Assembly: GCA_016722505.1 (NCBI GenBank)
Contig: JADKJH010000003.1
Coordinates: 62,001-126,000, forward strand
Source: Holophagaceae bacterium
GTDB lineage: Bacteria; Acidobacteriota; Holophagae; Holophagales; Holophagaceae
Direction: 5' to 3'
Length of the DNA stretch: 64,000 nucleotides
Under the pieces are notes generated by a model. It did not search any database. It was given only the letters and a program-made list of their open reading frames with translations, and was not told the DNA's origin. This document shows, piece by piece, positions 1 through 11,841 of the stretch. Position 1 is the stretch's first letter. Each line of letters begins with the position of its first letter. The position numbers and the translations under genes were made by a program.

Positions 1-3000
1 TGGCGCCCTGCTGCAAGTGGACCTGTTGGAAAGCTATGTGCTGATTGATCAGAACCTCATAGAGCCCGAACTGCGCAGCAGCGATGCGGTGGCTTGCCGC
101 TTTGTGCTGGGCGTGGATGCCAACGGGAAACCCACCTTGCGCGCGGCGGCGGATGGACTGGCGCTGGAACTGCCGGTGCGGATGTCGCGCACCTTTGGTG
201 AAACCGAATTGGTGGAAGGCCTGCTGCGGGCGGGTTTCTACCACGATGGGCTGCAGGTAGCCATTGCCGGGGATCTGATCGGGGCCGCGGGCGGCACCAC
301 GACCCATGACGGCATCACGCTGAGTTTTGATTCAGGCACGTTCACGTCCAGCACCTTCGTGCGCGTGTTGGCGGATGCGGCTGCGGACATCCCAACCCTC
401 TGGCCGGAGTTGGCCGGGAAGGGCCGCGTGGCGGCGAGCTTCCAGGTGGATATCGCGGGCCCGCTGCAAAAGGGGCTGAAGCTTTCCATCGCGGATCTCG
501 GTACGGTGCCGACCGGTATAGTGCCGATCCTTGTGGCCAGCCGCATTCTGCACGGCCAGCGCCTGACGTTGGCCATGGGCGCCCTGACCAACGTCGCGGG
601 CGCGTGGACGCTTTCTATTCCGCCTGAAGGCAATGCGTTGATGGAAGGGGGGCATTCGCGGTGCTCATTCCCGGCGCTCCTGGGCCTGGGTGAGCGGCAC
701 CGCCACGATCCCGGCGGGCACAGCCAGGATATTGGCCAGCAAGATTGGCTTGCAATCTTTGGTTGGCAGGAATTTGTTGTCCCCGTCTATCCCCGTGGGT
801 CCCCGGCCAAAAAAGCTTTTAAGCCGGGGACAGACGGGGATGGACGGGGACAAAGAAGAAACAAAAATAAAATCCTTGTCATCCCCGCTGCAGGAGCCCG
901 TCTCCGGCCCGGACGTGGCGATTGTGGATGCGGTGATCACGGGGAATTTCATCCAGGCGGCTTCGGGGCCGGAAGGGCGTTTCCTTCTACCAGCGACGTT
1001 AGTGACTGGAAAGCTATCAATATCTGGCGAGCGCTATGATCTGGGCGTGAAGGGCTCGGTGGATGTGGATGTGCCGAGCGCGGGCAATACGCTGCGCCTG
1101 GCCTCGGTGCCCTTCCGCGTGATGACGATCCTGCCTGCTGAAAATACGGAAGTGAATCTCGGCCAGGTGTTCACGGTGCTGCTGTCGGCCCCGGCGGATC
1201 CGGCCATGCTGGACAAGGTGAAACTGCTGAATGGCTCCACGGAAATCAGCGTGCGGCGTTCGCTATCCCAGGATGGCCGGATGCTGCTGGTGACGCCCAA
1301 CGCGCCCCTCAGCACGGGCACCACCTACGCGCTGGTGGCCGATGGGCTAACTGGGATTGCAGGCGAAGTCGCGCTGACCACCACGCGCACGGTCCATACC
1401 ATTGCCACACCGCCGCCGCCCAATGAGGCGGTGGATTTCTCCCGCATCCAGCTGTCCTATCCCGATGCGTCCTTCAACGTCACCATCACGATCCCCGAAG
1501 GCGCCATCCCCGCGCTGGCCAGCCTCAGCCTGGAAGCGCCCCTCATGGGCAGCGCCTACTCGGGCCAGATGCCTTCCAGCGGCGACTTGACGATCACCTT
1601 CAAAGCCAACCGGGGCGAGCGGTTGAACATCACCGTGCAGTTCGCTAGTGGAAGAAAAGTGGTCGGTAATCTGTCCCGCTACGAGAGTCCCGATGGCCGC
1701 GTGACGCTCAGCGTGGACGGCGGGCGCATCAATGCCAGCGACGGCAGCGGCGCGGCGGTGGTGATCCCCGCCGGAGCCCTGGACGAACCCGCGGAATTGA
1801 AGCTGACCTTCACCAATGATGTGTCCCCGGACCTGGACCCGGCGCTGGCAGCCCACAAGGACAAGGTCGCGGGCCGCATCCAGTTGATGGCCGATCATGC
1901 CGTCACCTTCAAGCTCCGTCCCCGCATCGAGATCCCCGCCCCCGCCAATGCCAGTATCGCCCAGCACAGCGATGGCCTGGGGGCCTACGCGGTGTTCGAT
2001 CGCGTGGAAGGTTTCGAGGAGGATGGCACGCCCGCCGTCTACTTCGAGATGGGCGACACGGCAGCTTTTGATGGCACACGGCTCATGAGCCAGGGCGGTC
2101 TGCCCGAGCCTACGCCCGATAGCCCGCTGCGTGGAATGCCCCAGGGAACGCCTCTGGGAACGATCCTGAACCGCGAGATGGGGCCGGGACGCGGCTATCG
2201 GATTAAGATGAAGAATTCAATCGTTAAATCCATGATCGCAGGGGGTGGGCCGCAGGCCGATTTCTGGAACGACTGGTTTGGCGCGTTGGATTCAACATTC
2301 GTGGATTCTGGGCCTCATTACCTCTCGGGACTGGTGAAGATCAAGGTTGGCGCCGAAGATGAAAAGCCCGCTGCGGGCGCCTATATCTTTTTCGCCAAAG
2401 ACGGCACCCTCAAACGCACAGGCCAGATGCTACAGCTAACCTCGGAAAGGGGCTCCTACATCCTGGCGAGCTCCCTGACCGAAGATCTGGTGCGCGGCGG
2501 CGGACAAGTGATGGCCGTGGACAAGGACTGGGGCATCAGGGGGTTTTCTGGGACCAGTTTCGGTTGGCCAACGGCTGGCCAGGGGAAATATTATTACGTA
2601 CCCGCGATTCACTTGGTGGTGACGGCAGCGGATCAAAGTGATCACATCGCGCCTTGGGCGGAGATCCGCTTCGAGGGCCGGGACATTCTGAGCGATGAGC
2701 AGGCCCGGACCTTGGGCGGTACCGAGGAGATCTACTTCGTCGTGAACGCCCACGACAACCGTGACGCTGCCAACGTGAGCATCGAGATGAGCGTGGATGG
2801 CAAACGCGTCGAGGAGTCCGCGATCCAGAAAACCACCGCGGGCCTGGCCGCGAAATTCAAGTCCCGCCTTCAGAACTTGATCGAAGGCGTCCACGTGGTG
2901 GACGCGGTGGTGCGGGATACCTCTGGCAACACCACGGGTCTTACGCGAACCTTGCGCGTGATGGACTTCCGCGGTGCGCCTCCAAATGATCCGGACAAAG

Positions 3001-6000
3001 CCCCCACATTCACCATTCAGGTAGACGGCGGCGAAACGGCTGCGCTCCCCGGCACCTTGGTGGCCGTCGCGTTCACTGAGCCCGTGACGGGAGTCCAAGC
3101 CTCGACCCTGCTGCTGGAGCAACAGAATTCCAGCGGCGATTGGATCTCCGTGCAAAGCACTTGGCGGTGCGACCAAGGCGATGTGGTACCAACCAGAGCT
3201 CTATTCAAGGTCTACTTCATTCCCACAGGTCGCTTGGACCTCGGCGGTCTGTATCGAGTGCGCGGCACTCAGGACATCCGCGATCAGGACTCACCGCCCA
3301 AAGCGCTGAATCAGGAGCCCATGAAATTCCGGGTTACCAAGCTGGTGCCTGTGGCCACCTTCCCCTTGCCCGATACAAGCGTCAGACGCGTGGCGGTGTT
3401 GGGAGGGCGCACCTTCGTGGCTACGGGGAACCGGATTTACATGGCCCGCGCGGGCGGCGCTACGAGCGCTGCGCCACGGCTCTTCGGTGTGCCAGGCAGC
3501 GGTGGTGGTGGGGACTTCCTGGGCCAGGAGATCGTGGAGATGAAAGTCTTCCGCCAAGTGCCGGTATTGGGCCAGCCCATGGACCTGCTGGCGGTCACGA
3601 CGACCCCGAACACCAACGCTCCTTATCAGCACTGTGCCCTTTGGGTCTTCAATGCCTGTTCGGGGCTGGACATGCCGAACCTGCTGTTTGGCATGTCCAT
3701 CGGCGTGGGGGCGTCGGGCTACACGCCCAGCGTGGATTGCCTGGGCGGGTATTTGGTCCTGGGGCGGCTGATCGGCTCCATGGGCATCGTCAGCGTGGAC
3801 AAGGCCCGCACGGATTGGCTGGCCCAGCAGGACATCAGCCAGGTGATCAGCCCCGGCGGGCTGAACCAGCGGGCCATGGTCCAGCCCTTCTATTTATCCA
3901 ACCCGGACGGCAGCGAATTCAGCCACCCCGGCGTGGCGTTGGTGCCTGCGCAAAAAGATGCAAGCGGCGCCGAGCCAGACTTCCTGCATGTGGTCGTGGG
4001 CGATCCTACTCCCGGTATCCTGCGCGATGGCAAGCCCCTGCGCGGGCTGCCGAGCGTGCTGCTGAACCAGCGGAATGGCGCGCTGGTGCTGGAGCCGCCC
4101 TACGTGCCGCTATCCGGCAGCTCCACTCCTGGGCTCATGGAGGTAGATGCAAGGGCCTATCCGGCGACCCCCCTGCCCAATGGCAATTCAGCCCAGCGGG
4201 TGGCCGTTCTGCGCAACATTGCGGTGCTCGATCCCGACGGCACCCAGCGCATCACCAACCTTGCGCTGGGCTTCACCCGCATCAACCTGGGTCATGGCGG
4301 CAACTCGATGGTGATCATGGACGAAGCGAATCCCAAATCACCGGTCTACATGGTCTCCTGGCCCACGGAAAACCTTGGGAACGCAGGTGCCGTGCGCCCC
4401 TACGAGCTTCCCTTCGTCACCCCCAGCGTGGATAACCTGACGGGCCTGGTGGCCCTGCCAGTTAAGTTCACCGATACCGGAGAAATTATCTGGTACGTGC
4501 TGGATCTCAAAGATCCGCGCCAGCCCAAGACCGTGGCTACGATCCCCACCAAGAGTTGGTGGGGTTCCCTGAACAACGGACTCTTTGCATCCGCAGGGGC
4601 GGGGGGCGTGGTGGTTGTGAAGGTGGTGGATGGCGTGGCGGGAGTGGATGAAGGTCAGTGCGGACCCTTAGAATTGCGTGTAAAGGTAACGTTCGATAAA
4701 CCACTGCCTATTTATCCAACAGGTCAGCGAGATTTGAGCAAAGTGATCCGATATATCAGTTCGTATAGTCCAATTCAAGCCAAGGCCCGATTTATTAAAA
4801 TTCAAATGTTAAATTCAGGAACCGGGCAAGTCGCCCAGGGTGATTCTGGACCTTTGGAAGGATATACCGATGGTGAGGGAGTAATCTCATTTCCGGGTAT
4901 CCCCTACGGTGATTACAAAGTCCGTGCAATTCCGGATTTGAAGATGAGTGACGGTAGCCGCCAGCTTGGTTCAGCTGGGGTGTATAAATCAGGTAACCCT
5001 TCTGCTTCTGAGAAGTTCAACCTAAACCACTATTCACAACAGTCCCAATTGGATCTTGCTTACACAGACACAGCCATAATTCACTTGGCCCAGGGGTCGA
5101 TCTCCCAAACCGTGCCTCTTAAAATACCCTTAGGAGCTTTAGATACCCAACGTTTCAGTGGATCTTTTAACATTCTTTGGAACCTGAGCTACACTCTGGA
5201 ATTTTTGGATAAGAACGCCACCGATGGCTCTGGAAGTCCCTTCGCTTGGCCCAAAGTATACGTGAACTGGGATCCACAAGACTTGTTGGAGGAAGGAAGC
5301 CTCTTTGAAGAGAATTCTGCTGCTGGTGCTGCCATCCCTGGCATGGCCTACATTAATGGATCTGCTCGAATGAATTCCGACGAGTTCGACGATAGTGTAA
5401 TCGTTCATGAATTTGGCCATTTAGTATCTCACCGCCTCCATGCGGATCAGTCTACGAAGGGGATTCATTACTTAACGAGAGAGTATGACTGGACGCTCAC
5501 TTGGAGTGAAGGTTGGGCTTCCGCATTCCAGGCAGTGGTGCGGAGCCAGATGCTTGAATATCTTGGACTCCAATCCCAGCTCCCTTCCAATATTCAAGTG
5601 GAATTCGTTGTTCCGCCTGACTACAGCGATATATGGGGACGTTGGCCTGGGTTGGATGATGGAACGAATAAGAATACGAACGGGACGGCATTGGACCTGC
5701 CACCGCAGGTGTGGATCCCCTATCAAATTGCGCATAATTCCACCTATGGACTTTGGTCCGAGGAAGGGAATGCCCGGGCGCTTTGGTGGTTCACAACTCA
5801 GGGATTAACCGCTCCCAAGCTGTTCCAGGCGCTCAATGGATTGGCTGATCAACAACGCCTTGCAACTATCTATACGATGTTCGACCGACTTGTGGTCCAA
5901 AATCCGGCAATTTCGACGGCTCTCAAGAGCGTGCTAGTCGATGAGCAGATCCTTTCGTCCTCCGGCGTTAAATTGGATTCCCAGAACCAGCCTTGGGGAA

Positions 6001-6353
6001 TGCAACCCTGGACGATTCCGAACACTTCTCTACAAAATGTCCATATCTCACTTTCGCCAAGCGACTCTGGCAACGAGAAGCAATCCACGGTCTATTTTTT
6101 CTACAACTCGCCAGATTCGAATCCGAAGACACTAAGCGTGAAGACCCCGGCTCCCGTAAATGGGGGAGTCATTTTCGCCCAGTTGTGGAACGGATCCAAA
6201 GAGCTAACCTCAAATGGCGTCAGGGGCCAGCCTTCCGGGGGTACTCCAACAACCTGGACTTTCATTCTGCACCCCGAGCCTGGGCAACCGTTGTTAGTCA
6301 GTCTGAGGGTGGTGGGCGGAATTTTTGATATTATCAACGTAGATATTCAGTAA
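1..6353 (+). CDS. Giant secreted HEFGH metalloprotease with Ig-like and propeller-like regions (5' partial, frameshifted)
   Basis: The reading frame is already open at base 2, so the start and any signal peptide lie left of the window. Frame 2 runs to about 641, then the coding signal moves to frame 3, which is open from 642 to the stop at 6353; a short stretch of frame 1 (about 648-690) also reads like protein, so two small indels near the G-run at 647-652 and near 681-690 are likely. Numbering from 690: an Ig-like domain of the SbsA/Big_5 kind at about 140-240, beta-rich and ZU5-like segments at about 245-470, a further Ig-like segment at about 755-850, a propeller-like region at about 880-1320, and a zinc protease domain with H1573-E-F-G-H1577 and a likely third ligand E1607 in SEGWAS. 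The tail looks like a pre-peptidase beta-sandwich. From about 4640 onward the DNA becomes AT-richer, so the protease tip may have a different origin from the rest. Substrate unknown. A lipoprotein gene follows after 9 bases. Confidence 0.75.
777..853. repeat. Near-perfect palindrome inserted in the protease gene
   Basis: Two 31-base arms, 777-807 and 823-853, are reverse complements with only three mismatches, around a 15-base AT-rich centre. The arms are built from repeated GTCCCCGTC/TCCCCGT-like units. The element lies inside coding sequence just after the frame change and is read through without a stop, adding a low-complexity peptide. This is typical of a REP- or MITE-like palindromic element, but I see no second copy in the window. 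Confidence 0.7.
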
Positions 6354-6362
6354 GGGGCTACC

Positions 6363-7106
6363 TTGAAAAAAATGTTTGTACTCCTATTAAGCTCTACTTG
6401 TTTTCTTTTGGCGTGCGAGAAAGGAATAAGTTCGCAGGAAGGAGGTCCGTCAAACGCCTTAGTGCCTGCCCAACCTTCGTTGCCAAGGGAAACTGCTCAC
6501 TCGCAACAACGAGACATAAAGCCACGCGAATTGTTAGTCTATGGCGTTCCCGAATGCGATTTCAAATCGGATACGGCCCATCTGTACCCAGAAATCGGAA
6601 AACCCTTCCGCCTTCGTATCTATTTCCAGAATAGGCTTACCCGCAAGCACCTCTATCCAAAATTTTGGGTTGGTCCCTCTGGAAAAAATAATGTTGAAAT
6701 TGTTAAATTTGAGAGTTTCAAGAAAGATTATTTTGAAATCAACGAAATGGCGTTCGTTGATGCGTGGTTAAAAGTCAACAAACAACAAAATGATGTTTTT
6801 GCAATAGATTTTTATTCAGATTCTGAAGATGGACAAAACAATAATAAAATTGGATCATGGGATTGTGTGATATTTCATACAACAGTGGTTCATCAAAAGG
6901 AATACCCGTGGAATGAGGAATCTAGGCCAGAATCTGCAGCGCTTCGTCGATTATTCGGGTTGAAGGTTTCTGATCACTTGAACAAACTTGAGCGCCAAGA
7001 ATTTGCCGGATCTAAGGCGCTTATTCCAGGTCATTATTATCGTGAATTACCTCTTCCTTCATGGTTTGATGAGATACACAAAGAGCCGGAAACTCGAAAA
7101 CACTAA
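6363..7106 (+). CDS. Secreted lipoprotein paired with HEFGH protease
   Basis: A 247-residue protein starts with a signal peptide and a lipobox ending LLAC at residue 18, so it is probably anchored in a membrane. I chose the TTG at 6363 because AAGGGG lies 6 bases upstream; an ATG at 6372 is an alternative. No known family is recognised. The mature part looks like an all-beta domain. It starts 9 bases after the protease stop codon and is clearly AT-richer than the housekeeping genes. Its position and composition match the lipoprotein after the third protease (14858-15328), and the two share weak similarity in their C-terminal halves. A role as an inhibitor, immunity protein or chaperone for the upstream protease is inference from context only. 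Confidence 0.65.
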   Translation: MKKMFVLLLSSTCFLLACEKGISSQEGGPSNALVPAQPSLPRETAHSQQRDIKPRELLVYGVPECDFKSDTAHLYPEIGKPFRLRIYFQNRLTRKHLYPKFWVGPSGKNNVEIVKFESFKKDYFEINEMAFVDAWLKVNKQQNDVFAIDFYSDSEDGQNNNKIGSWDCVIFHTTVVHQKEYPWNEESRPESAALRRLFGLKVSDHLNKLERQEFAGSKALIPGHYYRELPLPSWFDEIHKEPETRKH

Positions 7107-7321
7107 AAGGTATATCAAGAAATAAAATAGTTGTGGTTCGCCAACCGTCAATCGGTACCTGTTGTTCGCCAAGTCTTGATCCGAGCCGGAATATTCCCAA
7201 TACCAAGTCATTCCAGGTTCCAGATATGAGCGAGAGAAACTAACATACAGACTCTTCCTTAGGGCCATCGTGGTGGCCACTGCATCCTTGACAGCTCCTA
7301 TAGCAGAATTACCAGGGTGTT
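7107..7321. other. Cassette junction, non-coding
   Basis: This 215-base gap has no convincing gene. It holds the junction motif TTCGCCAAGTCTTGATC at 7165-7181. From 7168 it is almost identical to 11990-12143, upstream of the third protease, so the direct repeat begins in non-coding DNA and continues into the truncated coding sequence. I see no clear promoter or ribosome-binding site for the downstream gene end. Confidence 0.6.
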
Positions 7322-8043
7322 TTGTGGGGTTATTCGGTGTGCGCGGCGGGAGCGCCGCAGCTGCGGTTCGCGGTGAGCCTGGGGGTGGGGAATTCGTCCT
7401 ACACGCCGACGCTGGACCAGGCCAACGGCCTCATCAGCCTGGCGCGATTGAACAGTTCGGTGCTGGTGGTGAGCGTGGAGAAGGCCATCGAGCTATGGAA
7501 CTCGGTGGACCCGCGCACGGGCACCACGCCGACTCCCGCCGATGCCCGAAATCCCGGCGGGGCGGGGCAGGGGGCGATCATCCAGCCGTTCTACCTGGCG
7601 AACCCCACCACGTCGCCTAGCGCCGACATCACGTTGCCCGCGGGCACCCATTGGAGCGCGGTGCTGTTACCGTCAATGAGCGCGAACGGCAGCGGGGCTT
7701 CGGTGGATGTGGCGGTGGGGTATTCGCAAAGCGGCACGGGCGGCAGCGGCGATGCGCTGTCGGGCGCCCGTATGGCGCAAGCCCTACGATGCAGGTAGTG
7801 GGGCGATACGTGGATTCCCGAATCGCCTTATGTCGGCCCGGCTACGCCCTACGGCGCGGCCAGCGACCGGGCGCTGAAAGGCCCTGCGGAAGTCACGCGC
7901 GCGGGCACGCGCCTGGGCGTGGTGTCGGGCATCACGGTGAAGGTGGGCATCGCTGATCCCTACCCCACCAATCTGGTGCTGGCGGTGCAGATTGGCGGCG
8001 CCCCCGGCACGTCAGGCAACTCGCATTTAGCGATCATTGATGA
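7168..8043 (+). repeat. Direct repeat, copy 1 (about 880 bp)
   Basis: Near-identical to 11990-12868. The repeat covers about 150 bases of junction DNA plus the propeller-like coding part. Identity stops abruptly after GCGATCATTGATGA, beyond which the two genes are only moderately similar and then unrelated. This copy is three bases shorter: it lacks TG near 7770 and one G near 7803. Confidence 0.85.
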
Positions 8044-10780
8044 AAAAGACCCCGTTAATCCCAAACGACTAGCCGTCTGGCCCAAGACTGACATCCTGGG
8101 CAGCGGCGTTCCTTTCGAGATCCTCCGAAAGCAACCCGCAGTTGATCCCAGAACCAAGCTCGTCGCCGTCGCCGTGCGCAAAATCAGCGGCACGCCCGGC
8201 TCCGACGCGACATGGTTCGTGCTGGACCTGAGCACGCCAGAAACACCAACCGTCATTGCCGTGGTGCCAGGGATGGGCTGGGCCGGGAGTATGTACGGGG
8301 GATACCTAACGGTGCTTTCCCAAGGGCAATTGCAGATGGTGTCACTGCCCATTGCACAGGCGCCTCAGAGCGTTAAGCGTGGATCTGTCGCAACTGCGAC
8401 AGTCCAAAGTCCCATCGCGTGGAAGCCCCCAATTTTTCTGACGTCATTGTGTCTTTCAGGGCCGCCTATGCCACCAGGGATCGTCCACCTTGATTTTGTT
8501 GCGTATAACCAAGGGGTCGAGCAATACCTGACCGGTGAAATGCAAAGTAGCAGTGTTCCTGGCCTGCCAGCGATTCCAGGGTTTGCACTAGAAAATAAAG
8601 TCCCTGTGATTGCTCAGCGACCAATGCGGTTACGGGCGTATTTCTCCGCCAGCGCGACGGACACAGTCAACCTAGTTGATAAGAAAGTGACCGTACGTCT
8701 CCAGATCGTGCCGAAAGGTGTGTCTGGGCTGTACCCCGACAATGTTTCTCCGAAGGGCCGCTACGCGATCGCTGATATGCCAATAACGACTATCAAACTG
8801 GCGGACCAAAGCAGCGCGAATCGGCTTCGCTTTGGCGTGAAAGGGAGCGCCGCTACATTCATAATCGAGAACCCCGGCCTCATACAGGTTGATGATTCCA
8901 TCCAATTCATCGTGGAATCCGGACCCACAAAGCACACCATCGCCGGTGCATTCAACGTCCCCATTCCTTTGAATGTGAGCCCATCCGCCCAGTTGCAACT
9001 GCATGTGGTTCCAGTCCAGTACGTCATGGCAGGTATACCGAACCCGGTTATCCCCGCTCCAAGACCCCCGGATAGACAGGTCGTGCTGGACGCGATCAGG
9101 CGCTTCTTTCCGGCCTCCTTTGATACAACTTTGGTGAATGTGATCATTGAACCTCAGATCACTTACACGGAAGACGATCCGGTCGTGAACCGTTATGGCG
9201 TTGTTCGATCAGAGGAACCCACGCAAGTCTCAATCCTCAATGACAGTGGAACAAGGCATCTTGCAGCACGAATGGGATTAAGCCTAGGTGCCAACTTCCC
9301 GGAAGCTGTAGATACGCCCTATGGGCAATTCGCCTGTGCCTTGGTGAACGTCACGGAAGTGAAACGGCGGCGAAACCGCCCACCCACGGGTACCACCGGA
9401 GCGACTGCCACCGTAGCCGATTCAATCCGCACCCACCTATTTTGGGTGGACGGGGGAAGACCCGCTGCCGTTGTGGTGCAGGACATGTCCCACGAGTTGG
9501 GGCACGCCCATGGGCTGGCTCACATCGGGGAGCCCGCTTGCCGCCAGGATCGCATCAACATGGATTGGCCGGGATGGCTTTGGCCGGCCGGCACGACCAA
9601 TCCCTACTTAGCCGGGGCCATTGGTGTGCCAGGGTGGGATGTGGTTTCCTCAATTGAAAAGGCCGCCACGTATAAGGATCTCATGGCCTACGATGCCACC
9701 AATATCTGGGTCTCGGATTACCACTTCTCCAGGATGTTCCGCCACATGCCACACAGTGGGGATCCTGCGCTCAACATCCTCGACGAACGCCTCTACCCAG
9801 GTGTGATCGTGGAGCAATTCAAGAGCGGTAGCTGGCAGTCTCTGGGAAATGCTTCAGCCACATGCATAGCAGGCGGAACCGCCCGCATCAAGGTGCGCTA
9901 CGTAGGACCCCAAGGGCCAGGAATCGGGGTGGCCCAGTTGGCCCCGCACCTTACGGTCAGCACACTGGGGATTGGGGAATACCTGTATAGGGCTCCACCA
10001 ACACCTCCTCCTCCAGGAGTGTATCAAACGGAGTCTTTCAACTTCACTTTCCCCACCTTTGCTGGGGCCGCCTGTGCAAGCCAAACCAAGGTTGTGACAA
10101 TCAATGTCTACGCCCCAGAGATCGATTATTTCCCGCGACCACCACATGAGATAATTCTTCGCTCTGGAGAGGATGGACGCACCGTATGCATTAGCGGGCA
10201 GGGCCCAACCACCAGCTATCCATCTATGCGTGTTCGCGCAAGAGACCCGATTGACGCGGATCCGAACTCCGGTGAGTTCTTGGCTTGGACTTGGCATCTG
10301 AGCACGGACACCCTTGGGAGTTTGGTAACAGATCCCCTCACACTTGAAACCAATTTGCAGGCCGCCTCTGCTGACCGCGTGTTGGGCGAGATGTGGGCCG
10401 AAGATCCGACGGGCCCTTACCCTGCTCTTCCACGCATTCCGATTGAAGTTCGCAGCCCAATCATCGATTTCAAGGTGTTGGACGGCACCACGGAAGTCCC
10501 ACCCGGGGATCCTCTCCGCGTGGGAAAGACATATACAGTGAAGGCAGTGGCAAAGGGCTACACAGAGGCGGAACTTATTAGCGACTCTTCAAAAATTCAT
10601 ATATCGGTTACCGGGTGCGTACAGAGTGGTGGTTTGACCGAGGGATTGACACGGAACATCGTGGTCACGGCATGTAGTCCAGGGTCCAACCAAGTGGTTA
10701 TCCAAGTTGATTTGATGGGGATCAGCCGTTGCGGTAGCGGGGATCCAACAATCTCGAGGCCTTTCCTGGTGGTGCCATGA
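7322..10780 (+). pseudogene. 5'-truncated metzincin-type metalloprotease cassette, frameshifted
   Basis: Coding similarity begins in mid-propeller (7322, a weak TTG with no ribosome-binding site), so the N-terminal half and any export signal are missing. Compared with the third cassette, two bases are lost near 7770 and one near 7803. Together they restore the frame, but the shifted stretch contains a TAG at 7796-7798. The same frame then stays open to 10780; a GTG at 7919 is the first in-frame start after the lesion. The tip carries the full metzincin signature HELGHAHGLAH (9491-9523; H525 if counted from 7919) and a Met-turn LMAYD (Met at 9683-9685). This differs from the HEFGH/SEGWA proteases on either side. 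Beta-sandwich domains follow. The stop overlaps the next gene's ATG (ATGA at 10777-10780). It is probably silent as it stands and may act as a donor for recombination. Confidence 0.7.
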
Positions 10781-11841
10781 AAAAGGGAACTTATATACGG
10801 CAATTGCTATTCTGCGAACTTTGTTCCGGAATGCTGCTGTTTGGGGGGCCGCCCATTGCACAGACTCAAGCAATGTTAAATCCTCAACAGCCTAAAGCGT
10901 TTCACCCCTTTGTGCCACCGGAAGGCGCGAAGGCGGCCCAATTTGAGTTCTATAGCGGATTTTACGAGCCCAGGAAAGCCTTTCGTATTTATGATGCCCA
11001 ATATTCGTTCCTACACTTCTCAGGGTATAAGATGCCATTCCCGAAAGGCGAAACATCGCGCCCGCCCTTGATTATTAAGCGTTGTCGAATCATTTTCAAT
11101 GAGGATACAAATGACTACGCTAAACACTTGAAACTTGATTGGTTGAATCGGTTTGTTGATGTCTCTATTTTCAATATAAATGGAAATAATGGGCAGCCAT
11201 TCTTTAAACTGCCCTGCTATAAAACACCTAGTTTAATGGATAATCCATATTTGCCTTGGATTGGCGTTGAGGGCTTGACCTTCATTGTTCCCAGTGCTCA
11301 AGCCTTCCAATACTTACGATTGGTCAATCCAAATTCGGGCGCGACAGAAACCAAAAAGGGCAAAGAATATGTGCTATGCGAGGTCTCTAGGCAAGGCATT
11401 AATAATATCACCAAAAAATGGGTAGAAGAAACGGACACAGTTAAAAACACCGTTGTATATTATTGGAGAAGCAAGAATAGACTCTATTTTTCGCAAGTTG
11501 GTGGCGATGCTGGAGGAGGGCTTTTTTGGGGTGATGGGTCATCTGCGCGAAATGATATAATCGCGTCGAGTGCAACAGAATGGTACGAAGGTAAAATCGG
11601 TGATGAGTATCCAGATCTAAGATCATCCCTGACCAGTGTTATTTATATGTTTGAGTTTGATGAAAAAAAGCTGAAAGAAAAAGGAGGAGATATTTATTTT
11701 GATCAATTTATTTCCGATGGAATGGAATTGTATCAGCTCCGAGTCAGTTTTCGCGATGCGCCGGATCTTGGGGATGAACCTTGGCAGTCCCATGTAGAAC
11801 TTAACCGTTGGATTGTTAATAAATATTACACTTATCACTAG
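10777..11841 (+). CDS. Secreted protein paired with metzincin-type protease
   Basis: A 354-residue protein with an N-terminal signal-peptide-like segment (KKG, then a hydrophobic stretch ending near PIAQTQA). I see no clear lipobox. No known family is recognised; the protein is rich in aromatic and beta-forming residues. Its ATG overlaps the protease stop in an ATGA, so translation is probably coupled. The DNA is markedly AT-richer than neighbouring housekeeping genes. It does not resemble the lipoproteins that accompany the two HEFGH proteases, which suggests that the partner type follows the protease type. A role as cognate inhibitor or immunity protein is inferred from position only. Confidence 0.6.
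   Translation: MKKGTYIRQLLFCELCSGMLLFGGPPIAQTQAMLNPQQPKAFHPFVPPEGAKAAQFEFYSGFYEPRKAFRIYDAQYSFLHFSGYKMPFPKGETSRPPLIIKRCRIIFNEDTNDYAKHLKLDWLNRFVDVSIFNINGNNGQPFFKLPCYKTPSLMDNPYLPWIGVEGLTFIVPSAQAFQYLRLVNPNSGATETKKGKEYVLCEVSRQGINNITKKWVEETDTVKNTVVYYWRSKNRLYFSQVGGDAGGGLFWGDGSSARNDIIASSATEWYEGKIGDEYPDLRSSLTSVIYMFEFDEKKLKEKGGDIYFDQFISDGMELYQLRVSFRDAPDLGDEPWQSHVELNRWIVNKYYTYH

Noticed and set aside
1347..1967. A 206-codon minus-strand open frame inside the first protease gene
   Set aside because: Shadow frame of the plus-strand gene; no start signals or domains.
3140..4435. A 431-codon plus-strand frame overlapping the propeller-like region
   Set aside because: Composition is Arg/Pro/Gly-rich and motif-free; the frame encoding the propeller is better supported by similarity to the cassettes.
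7270..7620. A GTG-started frame at the cassette junction (a copy exists at 12092-12442)
   Set aside because: Out of frame with the conserved propeller sequence and low in complexity; it only exists because the repeat is duplicated.
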